Positions 28,379-39,262 of a stretch of DNA of 64,000 nucleotides are shown in pieces. The position numbers and the translations under genes were made by a program. The notes beneath the pieces are model-generated. The model searched no databases and was not told where the DNA came from. It worked only from the letters and a program-made list of their open reading frames with translations. The DNA is taken from assembly GCA_035236585.1 (NCBI GenBank), contig CP141135.1, positions 9,148,001 through 9,212,000 on the forward strand, read 5' to 3'. Numbering within the stretch: position 1 is the first letter of the stretch; the number at the start of each line of letters is the position of its first letter. Source of the DNA: Warburgia ugandensis (Eukaryota; Streptophyta; Magnoliopsida; Canellales; Canellaceae).

Positions 28379-30706
28379 CTCTATGTGGAAAAGAACATTA
28401 TAGGTGAGGTTTTTCTTTTCTTTTCTTTCTTTTCTCATTTTTCTCTTATTTTTATTTTTCTTCTACATATCTTTGTTAGGGAACACTTAAATATTCATAA
28501 CCATCTAAAAATCGACATTATTAGTAAGTATCTAAGGCTTATTTTAGTTTATTTTCATTTATTCTTGTTTATCTTATTTGAAAAATTTTCTTTATCTTGT
28601 ACAGATTCTTATTGAACTTCTCAAATAAGATTTTCCCTAAAAGTAAGATTCTCTACAATAATTTTTTGTTGTTTCTTTTGAGTTTTTGATTTTTTAATTT
28701 TCATATATCTTTTGTAGTATTTTCTCCAATATTGATTTCTTTGTAGTATTTTCTATTGCAAAATTTGTTCTTGTTTTTTTTTTTTTTCATTCATAAAACG
28801 TGGATATACTCAAATTCAATTAAAAATACCACAAATTATGTCTTGAAGCGCAAGTAACTGCATAACTATCTAAAATCCAAATAGATGGTTTAATCCAACC
28901 CTTTGGTTGCATGTTAGCCATTGAATCAAATTGTGGCATTCTAATTTTCAAGTGATTTTCAGAAAAAAATGAATAGACCTGCTAGTAGTTGCATGTTCAT
29001 TTTATTTATTCTTAGTGTGTTTAATAGGAAAAAGAAAAGAAAAGATCATATTGTCAATCTTTTTTAAGATTTTTCTTTCTCTATTTACAATTTTATTTTT
29101 TTACAATTTTTCCTCCTTTTTCTACTTTAAATTATTTTTAAACTCAAAAAAGGCTGTGCAGAAAGTAGCGGCCTGTGCCAGTTCGTAGCGCCGGTGCGTC
29201 CCAAAAATGCCTCTGAACGGTACCATGACTGCTACCAGATTGACAACTTAGGTAATGGGCATGACAACCGATACCACCGTTTTGTTCTATGCTTCCATCG
29301 CCTGCTCAGTCTTTGGTAGCAAAAGAAGTTTAAAGAGAAAACAACGAGGGCATAGTCCGATACAGATCGGAGGACAGGACGGAAGGATCCAACGGCCAAG
29401 CCCCAAACCCTTACAATAATCTTATGCAAAAAATATTGTGCAAATAACAACCATGCAACTTGATATGAAACTTGGGAACGTGCATTTATAGTTCAAATCA
29501 CTGAGCATGTCCACTGTGCTGGGGAGTTGTTACATGATATCGACTTGATTGTCCTCTTTAATTGCATCACTAATTGATTCAAATCCAACGGTAAAATTAC
29601 GTGGGAGTCTGGGATCTTTTTAATTCTGGTCCCACATTTGCCAAAGAATCACATCTCTTTCTGTACTTACTCATGTTTTAGTAGTCCACTCTTTTTTGAA
29701 ACCCTGCACATGTACAAGTTTCGTGCACCGGGCTATCCTTATGATTTAGTGGGCAATTCGATCTTAGACTCGACGTTTTACGTAAAGATATCTGGCCCAA
29801 GTGTTTGGCTGATAGGAACCATTCATGTTTTGGGGGGCATCCTTCGAAGATGATTAGAAATGCAAGCTCTCCTGCTTTGTAAATTATAACCAAAGGGAAA
29901 ATTAATGTGGGATCCCAACCTATGAAATTAAGTAGGAATTCTAGGATGGTCTAGAGACCATGACGGGACTATATGGTACAGTAAGCTTTTTCTCCATCCT
30001 GGCTTAGATTTTGGAAGATCAAGAACATTCAAAATGTTGATCATGATTTAGATGGTTCATGGTCCAACTTGGATGATCCTAGTTTTATTTATTTATTTAT
30101 AATATAGAGAAAATGGATGATCCACTGTCCATTTTACACTTCAAGAAAAGAGTCGAATTGCAGAATGGATGAGATATCCAAACCATGAATCATCTAAGTC
30201 CTGACTAACATTGTAAATGGCTTGCTAATGGTGCATTCCTTGGTGAAAGAATCGACTAGGTTCTAGTCCCTGGGCAATTGGCAAAGAACCTCAATAAATT
30301 AATAGTCTCGTAGCCCAAAGCTTACTACAAATTTGTCGAGGCTGTTTATGTGGATTTGCTGTTTAATGGCCATTATTTGGGAGGTGTGGTTAGAACACAA
30401 TAGAAAATGCATATAAAACATTAAAAAATTCACATATTATATCTCAAAGAGAAAATCCTCCATGCAGCAGCTTGTTTGATCTCTATATCAAAAGAATTTT
30501 TTCGGCAGTCTCTTGGCAACGTACTCAGGAAATGAATAAAGCTCTCTCCATCATTCATGGCCGAAGTAAAACGCAAACCTCAATGGACTCCGGCTCCACA
30601 ACTATCTTTAAATTTAACTTTCGAAGGGGATGCGGGAGAAAACCCTGAACGTCATGCATGGGTGGTATTTTCGTTAACTCCATCAGAATTACTTTACTTG
30701 ATTAAT
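28379..30706. other. 2.3 kb without a recognised gene
   Basis: T-rich and AT-rich up to 29150, then mixed composition. No exon or repeat family was recognised. Confidence 0.4.
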
Positions 30707-30867
30707 TTTGGCTTCGTCGAGTGATCTTGAGGTCATGAGTTTCAAGGTGTGAAAACAGCCTCTTGCAAAATGCAAGATAAGGCAGCATAGTAGTGACTCT
30801 TATAGTCCATCTTTTTCCCCAGACCCTACATACCCAGGAACTTCGTGTATCAGGGCTGCCCTTTATT
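30707..30867 (+). mobile_element. Au-type SINE
   Basis: Shows CTTGAGGTCATGAGTTTCAA (B-box region), AACAGCCTCTTGCAAAATGC, TTTTTCCCCAGACCC and CAGGGCTGCCCTTTA in the standard order. The first part of the tRNA-like head is eroded. Confidence 0.75.
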
Positions 30868-32138
30868 TTAGGGACAGATCCTCTCAACATACATCCTTGC
30901 CAAATATATCCCTGCAAACTCCTCCAACATGCGAGCTACCCAGATCCCTTAAAGAGATTCATTGCACTATCACAAACCATAATCTGGACTATATTGGCTT
31001 ATGTGCGGCCTCTAGTTGATAAAAACAAAAAATGATTAGCGATGAATATGTTTCTTTTTAACACACTCCTCCATCAGCCAATACCACAGCTGACGAACTC
31101 GCAAGGTAGGAGTTAAGGCATACTGATAACGGTTGGGTTCTTGTAGCAATGCATTCTGCTGTAACTGGGCCCCTTCTTTTGGATGATTAGTTGCATATCT
31201 CATTGATATATTTAATAAAATCATCATATCACCCTTAAAACAAGAAAAAAATAAAATTTACAGATGTTGTTACTTTGAAATCATGAACTTTGGCCATAAA
31301 CGATCACAACCACACGAACGTTTGCCCATATATGAGCCCAAAAACTTGAACACCAATCTGATCGTGATAGTAGTTACTTAGCATGTCGTCGCACTTCTAT
31401 TTTGACAGTTTAAGTAGTTGTTAAGCGCCGATATAATTCCAATAAAGGTACTGAAAGACCATCTAAGGCATGTTTAACCAAAACAAGGGTGATCATCTTC
31501 TCAACCTCACCCACTTACACTGACTGCTTGGTCTTCCCACAAAGTCTGCCAAGAGCCAACTCACCAAGCCGGAGAGTTGGAGTCCTAACAAGGTTTTTGT
31601 AGGAGAAGATAATATGATGAGTTGCTTTCCTCAATGGAAAATGATTTCTAGATGTAGAAAAGGATGCTACCTTCTTAGGTCTCTCCTTTGAATCATCACA
31701 CTCATTCATCATGTTTGTCCTGCCTTAGATTGACTATCTACCAAATTTCATAATCATTAGATTATTCTAACAATGTATTTTTATTAATTTTAAATCATAT
31801 ACATTGAAATTTTTAACTAAAATGGCTAGTATCTAGAAGGCTCCTATGGGCATGATTTTTCTATACAATCTAAATAGGGTAAGACAACCATAATGAATAG
31901 TTCAGATCATCCAAATCTGAGGCCATCCAAATGGTTGAGTCATTTCCAGCATCCTTTTTCTAGCATCTACGAACTCTTTCTCAATTAGATAAAATTATGA
32001 CAGAGATTGTGAAAAGATTTAGAGAATTACCACTTGCTGTTGTGGTATTTAGTGGCATAATAGTTTAAAAACTGGACTTGAAAGTAAGGTGAGTTAATTT
32101 AGATTGCTTCTTGAGTTACTGAAATGTACTTAAGTGAT
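30868..32138. other. intergenic, nothing recognised
   Basis: Short minus-strand open frames at 31036-31227 and 31515-31712 share a TPTLR motif, but no gene structure or family could be assigned. Confidence 0.35.

Positions 32139-32195
<57 letters not shown>
32139..32195. repeat. (ACAT)n(AT)n compound microsatellite
   Basis: ACAT tetranucleotides pass into AT dinucleotides. Confidence 0.95.
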
Positions 32196-32203
<8 letters not shown>

Positions 32204-32464
32204 GTAAAAAGTTTTCTGTTTATATGGATATCTAGATAGCTGGTAAGGCATTGGGGTTAGGACGTGGTATGGATGTCTTGTATTCAAACCCAAAATGTAG
32301 ATTCTCTCCATGCTTGTCAAAGTCCAATGTGATTGGTAATCACGTTTCCTTGCAGGCGATGGCAAACAATCTGATGGCTGAGCTTCTTGATTGGCAAATG
32401 AAGATTAATTTGTTTAAGCTTTATTTTCTCTCCTTCCCTTCCTTGATTCATCTAAGCCTTCAAA

Positions 32465-32560
32465 TGAAGTTCTTGGCTATGCAGGGTTCACCGAAGGGGC
32501 AAACTAGAAAGGATCTACAGTATGCAACCTTACTTTGCATTTTTGCAAAAAATAGTTGAT
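32465..32560 (-). mobile_element. partial Au-type SINE remnant
   Basis: The middle of the family is visible (TATGCAGGGTTCACCGAAGG, ACAGTATGCAACCTTACTTT, GCATTTTTGCAAAAAATAG). Both ends are lost. Confidence 0.6.
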
Positions 32561-34733
32561 GGCTGTGTGTGAGCTTAGCATTCCCTTACGCTTTTTAAAA
32601 ATCAAAGGCGTGAAGTTATCTAGTGAGAGAATATTTTTGTTTACCCCTCATCCTCTAACAGCATCCATGAAATAAGAGCTGCAATAACGGAGGAAAGTGC
32701 AATTAAAATCGCTCCAAACTTTTGCATTTCCGTACTGATAGGCATTTCTGCTCATTTACCATTTCATAAAGCCTACGATTTATTCCTAGGTTTGACCATA
32801 AGAAATGAAAATAACTGGTCCCATCTATGAGCAAACTTTTCAAAGCATCTTTGGACGTTCTGTACCTGACAGTCAGGCCAGGTACATCTGGCCCAATTCA
32901 TTTCTCAGCATGACTTCAACCTAAATTAACCTCTCTCTTTTTTTTCCTACTGTCACATGTAACATACTGAAAAAGGCAGCCTATTATAATTGTACTCCAT
33001 CAGAATACCAACTCTGGCAAACCCTATCTTCTGGGGTACAAGTAGTCTCACAAGCAAGTGAAGCAAAGACCAATAACATAGAACAATGCTAAGGACAATG
33101 CCATGAGAGGAAAAAAGGAAAGGTTTCAGTGCCCCATCAGCAGTTAATGGCACAAAACTTGAAAAGGCCCAAAGCAAAGAGAAAATTCATATAATAAAAC
33201 CAAGCAAGATTCCGAAAAGCTTTATAAAAGTCGTTTGCACCTTGCTTACACGTTAAAGGCCCGGTCAAAAGGCATTTTGTTAGTTTTCCAAAAAAGGGCA
33301 GGGGGCTGCCAGCTTCCTGATTAATAATAAGGGATTGCACTAAACTAATATTAATCAAAGTTTAGTTTTTATGTGGAAATTTGACCAAACAGAAAGTACA
33401 ACTTTCCACTGGCCGCCGAAGCTCCAAACGGGTTCCATATTTGATAAGCCATTCATTCGGGCAGACCCACTTTCATGCATTGAACAATACTAATCGGTGA
33501 GTAGGATCAGGATTCAAAGGAGACGATATCTGGAGTTTACAATGTCACCCATTAACCCGAATTATAGAAGATTAAGGATCCAGATCATGGAAATGTTGGT
33601 GAGAGGATTCTCAAAGACGGGGATGCAAAGGATGAATGGTTCTGATCATCGAAGATGTGGAGCCCACATCTGCCATCAGCCACCAACCAAAATCGAACCT
33701 TTTCATCAGACTGAAACCGACGCAGATCTAACTAGTTCATCATTTACCATTGGTCAGAGAACAAGGTAATAATATCCAAAGACAGGACACGGAAGATTAG
33801 ATGGGTGGTTCTGATAAGTCATGGAGAATGTGGGGCCCCGCTTCTACTTTTTGCCGTCCAACTAAACCTGTACGTACCTTCTGATCAGCCGACTAATGCA
33901 AGAAGAACAATGCCGTGCACCACGAGCCATCTACCAAAGCAATGCTGCAGGGATTCTCCAAGACACTTCACATGGTTTTCATGACTTCCGGATACAAGGA
34001 CCATTTCACATGGCGCCTTATGAACACACACGACGTTCCCAAGGCCAACTCCACTCTCATATCAATATCCATTGCCTTTTCTACAGAAGAAAACACCCCA
34101 CTGCCTGACTCCAGTATCTTCCCATTAAACTCCAAAACAGAGAACACCCAAAACTGGTTTGCCTCGGCTCACTTTCTTTGTCTTCATTCTAACAGAGCGG
34201 ATAAATAATGGAGTATTGAGATAAAGAAACAGAGAAAAATAAGTAATGTGGCAGCTGAGAGAGGGGACACAAAGTCATGCAGAGGTGAGAGAAACAGGGA
34301 AAGGGGAACACATGGATAAGGGAAAGTGAAAGCTGGTAGGTGGTGCAACCATGTCAAACAGAAAGGTACAGAAAAGGCCAAAGGACTAGTAAGCTCGACT
34401 CCGAGTGGGGGAAAAGAAGAAGGCGAGAGCAACTGCAAATCTTTCATCGCCTTTTTTCGTATAAGGGTGATCATGGAACACCCATCTGACTTGTTCTGCA
34501 TGGTTTATGATAAGGACTCACTAATGAAGTGCTTAAAAATGAATATGAGACATAAATACTTCATATTGAAAGCAAAGTCGCAGAAGAAACTCCACAAATG
34601 CTAGGGTTACCATTGTATAAAACTAGAGATTCCTCGTTCCAGTCGTGCATTATAAATCTTGGGAACAAATTAATGATCTACATCACCAAACCATTATAAC
34701 ACCTTTTTACGCTGTATAGTGTCTTATAGAATA
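32561..34733. other. 2.2 kb without a recognised gene
   Basis: Open frames of up to about 105 codons exist on both strands, but none resembles a known protein or shows splice structure. Confidence 0.4.
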
Positions 34734-34916
34734 GACCAGCAGCCTCGGTGTAACAGTAGAATTGTTGTTGTGTGGCTTTGAGGTCACGGGTTGAACACGC
34801 AAAAACAGTCTCTTACAAAATGCACGATAAGCTGCATACTATTGACCCTTGTGGTCCACCCTTTTCTTAGACCCAGCATACGTGAGAGCTTCCTGGGGCT
34901 GTCCTTCTTTATAGAT
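34734..34916 (+). mobile_element. Au-type SINE with 12-bp target duplication
   Basis: Carries GAGGTCACGGGTTGAACACG (B box region), CAGTCTCTTACAAAATGC, CCCTTGTGGTCCACCC and TTCCTGGGGCTGTCC. It is flanked by TCTTATAGAATA at 34722-34733 and 34917-34928, an exact 12-base target-site duplication. Confidence 0.85.
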
Positions 34917-36880
34917 TCTTATAGAATATTTCACTCAAATACCACATTATTCCTCCAATCTTATATAGTACATGGAGATTATATCAGCTTTTCTATGTAG
35001 AAAAAGCTAAAATGAAGCCTCCCAAGACGGTAAATGCAGCCATTTCTTTTCGCCCGCACATTCTCCTAAATCTAAACCCGACCCAAAGGGTGAAAGCTGC
35101 GATTCAAACCTTCCATCAAGAATATTCCGAGGAAGATGCTCAGTTGTGTGTGATAAAGTGTGCTAGACTTTCTTAGGAAATAACAGGCTTTGGTTGAGTA
35201 AGAACTCGACAATATAAGTAGCTGGACCAACTGAAGCAACATTTCAGACGTCCTTTGCTGTGTCTGTCTAACAAGTCTCAATCTAGATTTGATAATAGCA
35301 CTTAAGATTCTGAAGGAACCATCAAGATGTAGCCAAAAGTGTTTAATAGAGGGAGTAATTTTGCTATAAAATATATGTGATATTCTATGTAAAGTAAAAT
35401 AAGATTAAAAGAAAGAGAAATGAGTCAGTTTTTGTTTTGAGGAGGTGGTCACATGATCACAGCACCCATACACCCATTGATTGCTCATTGATAGGCCAAG
35501 CATGAGAAGCATGATAAGGAGCTTGGACCCCGGCGGGTGGGCAGCACATGGGTGACCATTTCCCCTCTCTTTCTCCAACCCAACCACAACTCTTCAACAG
35601 CATGAAACCCTTTTTAATCCGTACCCTGAAGATCTTGGAAAGTGCAACACTCAATATAAAACTCTATAAATATGTGTTCTGCAAGCCAGTGTTTCTCAAC
35701 CTTTCCACTTGTCTCCTCTCCATGACTGCTCTTGCAACAAGAAAGCTTTGGCCATTACTGTTATCTCTTACTGCAATGGAGAAATTTCTCCTGCCCGGAT
35801 GCTACAAGATAGTTAATTTTCTCAAACAAACTGATGGTGAAGACCATGAAAGACCCAAAGCCCAAAGAGCTTTGGAAAGCGAATTTCTAGTTACTACTTG
35901 GTGTTTACTGTCCGTTGGTTTTCTTTGCTCCAAATTTACAGTTAATAATTATTACTTTTTTTGTCTTTCGAGTCTTATAAGATGAAAAAGTAGATGACAA
36001 GTGGGGTCTACCTGTTTAATGATCTAGACCATTTATCTTTGAGTTTATGCAGTGAGTAGGAAAAATCATGTCACAGTTACAACCCTCTAATTGTTAGATT
36101 TCGATGGATGGTGTTAGAATTATGTAAAGGAGGGTGGCGATGGTTCATCTACAGCTAGGACTAGTAAATCAATTGTCTCGATCATTGAATGAGTGGCCTA
36201 CTTGAATCATATCCATCTATTGAAATTTCCCAAAACAGGTCCCAGAGACGTATGCCATATACATTGCAGGAACAAGAAATATACACACGGCCGGGAATGA
36301 TCAGTAATCAGAACCGTTCATCTTTTCATCTATATTCTAGACCGTCAATGCCTCATAACTCCTATCCATTTGATGATCTTCGCCCTGCCAATTGGCAAAC
36401 TTTCTCCAACGTATGGCTACAGAATGACTCAACTGTAAGGCCGATCTATGATATGACCGAAAGATGAGCAATTTGGATTACCAAACCAATCTCTGACCCC
36501 ACAGGTACGTTTAGCAGCGTGGGTAAATCCTGTACTATTTTCCCGCGCTTTCCCCATATCATCTACGGGATTCGGTTCTCAATCTCGACGTGAAGTAAGC
36601 ACAAAGAAATTATATAAATTTCGACTGAAATTTCGTCGTTTCTTTTCTTTTTCTTTTTTTGTGTTCGCTTTTGGCGAAGAAATCTACTGAATTATAATAG
36701 AAAGTAAATGTGTATTTTACTGATGTGCCGGTTCTTCCTCCGGGTATTTTGCAATTTTGGGTAAAATAAAATAATTGAAATTCTCAAGGAGCTCCTCCCA
36801 ACGAAGAAGCTGACCCCGCATCTGACTCTCCCTCTCCATCGTAAACTTATACGGAATAGAGGTTATATTTTAATATCTCT
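34917..36880. other. 2 kb without a recognised gene
   Basis: A 145-codon plus-strand open frame (35548-35985) shows no recognisable domain. The right part leads into the promoter of the BOI-like gene. Confidence 0.35.
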
Positions 36881-37078
36881 CTCTCTAGCTTTCTCTCTCT
36901 AGTTTGTTTTTTTCTCTCTCTCTACATTGAATTGAATTTCCACAACGCCTCTGAAATCTCTGACCGATAGTTTTGTCACAAAATCTGCATGCACGTCCGC
37001 TGCCCACTCCCATTACTGCTTCCCTTTGAATGCGACGAGAGGAGAGAGAGAATCCGAAGAAAAAGCCACAAAAATGTA

Positions 37079-37080
<2 letters not shown>

Positions 37081-37111
<31 letters not shown>
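37081..37111. repeat. (CT)n tract
   Basis: Pyrimidine dinucleotide run upstream of the TATA box of the BOI-like gene. Confidence 0.9.
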
Positions 37112-37113
<2 letters not shown>

Positions 37114-37146
37114 AATTCCCCATTGAACCTTTCCAAACACGGAGGC

Positions 37147-37155
37147 TTATAAATA
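37147..37155 (+). promoter_or_regulatory. TATA box of the BOI-like gene
   Basis: TTATAAATA lies about 300 bases upstream of the chosen ATG. A start site near 37180 would put the CT tract at 37199-37231 into the leader, a common arrangement in plant promoters. Confidence 0.5.
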
Positions 37156-37195
37156 CAGATAAGAATCTTCATACGTTGGTTGTTTTGTAAGCTTC

Positions 37196-37198
<3 letters not shown>

Positions 37199-37231
<33 letters not shown>
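37199..37231. repeat. (CT)n tract in the leader of the BOI-like gene
   Basis: CT dinucleotide run between the TATA box and the start codon. Confidence 0.9.
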
Positions 37232-37234
<3 letters not shown>

Positions 37235-37242
37235 ACCAAAAG

Positions 37243-37323
37243 ATGGGGAGAAAACCTTGCCGTTCCAAAGAAATAGTGCTTCTCAACGGCATTTTTAGAG
37301 CTCATGCGCCTCTTCTCATCTAA
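37243..37323 (+). CDS. upstream ORF in the BOI-like leader
   Basis: A 26-codon frame starting MGRKPCRSKE lies between the likely transcription start and the main ATG. It overlaps a second upstream ATG at 37304 that is in frame with the main protein. Whether it is translated is unknown; such uORFs often lower translation of the main frame. Confidence 0.35.
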   Translation: MGRKPCRSKEIVLLNGIFRAHAPLLI

Positions 37324-37345
37324 CCATAATAGTCCTTTTCATGAT

Positions 37346-37388
37346 CTTCTTCTTCTTCTTCTTCTTCTTCTTCTTCTTCTTCTTCTTC
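37346..37388. repeat. (CTT)n microsatellite in the leader
   Basis: About 14 CTT repeats, read as leucine codons in the frame continuous with the main protein. Confidence 0.9.
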
Positions 37389-37456
37389 ATATACTTTGTT
37401 TTGGGCTTCTGGGTTTTGAAGAGAACAAGTTTGTGGAGGTTATAGAGCAGGTTTTC

Positions 37457-38447
37457 ATGGCAGTTCAAGCGCAGATGTATCCGGAAAATCTCCGTTTTCA
37501 GGAGTACGGATTGCCTGAATGGAAGGAAAATGGATGTGGGTTTTATGATTGTTATCAATCTGTTCAACAACAGCAACAGTTCCAGATGAGAAATCCAAAT
37601 GTTTTGATGGATATTCTACCGGATTTTGCTTCCAATAGTCTGGTTCCAATGGCGTTTTCTCACTTTCTTGGAGCACAGATCGAGAAACAGAGGCAGGAGA
37701 TTGATCGATTAATCGTTCTACAGGTAAGGAAACGTGAACAGATACATGATATGATGTGGGTTTTCTCCATCAACTCTTTTGGTTTCAGCTTTTTCTGCTT
37801 TAATTCGTTGTCAAATACTCAAAACTTTCCAATGAAAGTGATCCAATTTTCCGACACAAATCATGAATCATAAGATGAATGTTTCTGGGTTTTTGCTAAT
37901 CTTTTATGGGTTTTAAATCTTTTCGCTACAGAACGAGAGATTGAGAGTAGCCTTACAAGAACATAGACAGCAACAGTTAGCAATGCTCGTGAGAAAAGTT
38001 GAAGGAAAAGTCTCAAACATGTTGAAACAGAAGGAAGAAGAAATAGCAAGAGCAAGCAGAAAAACAGCAGAGCTTGAAGATTGTTTGAGAAGAATCGAAA
38101 TGGAGAACCAAACATGGCAGAGAATTGCCAGAGAGAACGAAGCAATGGTCTTGGCATTGACCAACACTCTTGAACAAGTCGGAGAAAACATCTGTCTCTC
38201 AACAGCAGAGGACGCGGGATCCTGCTGTGATTTCTCTCACGCAATCGACGAATCAGACGGAGAAGAAAGAAGAAAAAGAGAAGAATCCAGAAAAATGGCT
38301 TGCAAAGTCTGCAATTCTCGGAATTCGTGTATTCTTATCCTTCCTTGCAGGCACCTTTGCTCGTGTAAATCCTGTGAAGCTTCCCTCGATTCATGTCCTG
38401 TCTGTAAATCTGTAAAAAAAGCGAGTATTGAGGTTTACATGTTCTAG
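37457..38447 (+). CDS. BOI-like C3HC4 RING E3 ubiquitin ligase
   Basis: Exons 37457-37723 and 37932-38447, joined in phase 0 with GTAAG/CTACAG borders, encode 260 residues. Order: a variable N terminus (MAVQAQMYPENLRFQEYG), a hydrophobic patch (SLVPMAFSHFLG), a long coiled coil from about residue 77 to 190 (IEKQRQEIDRLI, NERLRVALQEHRQQQ), the conserved WQRIARENEAMVLALTNTLE block, and a C-terminal RING. RING ligands visible are C213, C216, C228, H230, C234, C237, C244 and C247, ending CPVCK. This is the architecture of BOI/BRG and S-RNase-binding RING proteins, which ubiquitinate regulators in defence, cell death and gibberellin signalling. Slightly shorter than the usual 300 or so residues. 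The ATG was chosen because the family starts near here; an in-frame ATG at 37304 also exists. Intact. Confidence 0.92.
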
Positions 38448-39262
38448 GCAAAAATCAATCCCATCTTTATATGGGTACCTTCTCTTTTGTTCCTCTCGAT
38501 TCTGATCGGTTTGAATCAATAGAAATGGTGGGTTTTTGGCATTTGTTGCAGAAGAACAGGGCAGAGAATCTGCTTTTTTAATTACTTTCTTTATTTTTTT
38601 GCCATTTTTGGTGCTTCTGTTTGGAGATTTACATGCAGTAAAAGGTCCGTTTCAGTGAAGAAGAGAAACGCAGCATCTTACCTTATTTTGGGGTTTAATC
38701 TTCCCTTTTTATCTGTTCCGGTTTCACTTTATGGGCGTTGATGTTGGCCATTGCTTGAGTGATATGATTTTTCGGTTTCAGAAATTGCAGAGTTTTGGAG
38801 GCCTTTACGCTTCTGTTTTCTGAATAGTTGTCGAGTTTATTGTACTTTTAGACGTGACCTACTACAAGCATGAAATACTCGGCAAACGGAAACATATTGT
38901 TAAGGAATTTGCTTGTCTGGTTTCTTTCTGTAGGTTGGATAAGAGACAATCTTACTGTACACATCCGGCAAACATGCTGTTGTACAGGCATTTTGATCTT
39001 GGCCGTCTAATGGTAGGGCCTCTTTTGATAGTTTTAATGGTTCAGATTAGTAGCCCATTGGGGGCTCACTGGGGTTGGAAAGTAGTATTCAAGTGATGGG
39101 CCGTTAATGTGAGACCGGTTAACTATTTTCTAGAATCATGGGATATTGTAGTTGCTGTCGGTAGCAGCAGTTCTATGGATAGGCAGGATTATTGGGGTAC
39201 AGGAGCTAGGAGGAAATATTTTTGCAAAGAGGTAAATCCTTAAAGTATAATATTTCAAGTTA
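38448..39262. other. 3' flank of the BOI-like gene
   Basis: Presumed 3' UTR and intergenic DNA. An 80-codon open frame at 38854-39096 has no recognisable similarity. Confidence 0.4.

Noticed and set aside
35548-35985. 145-codon plus-strand frame
   Set aside because: Composition rich in Leu/Phe/Ser with no domain, no leader signals and no supporting exon structure.
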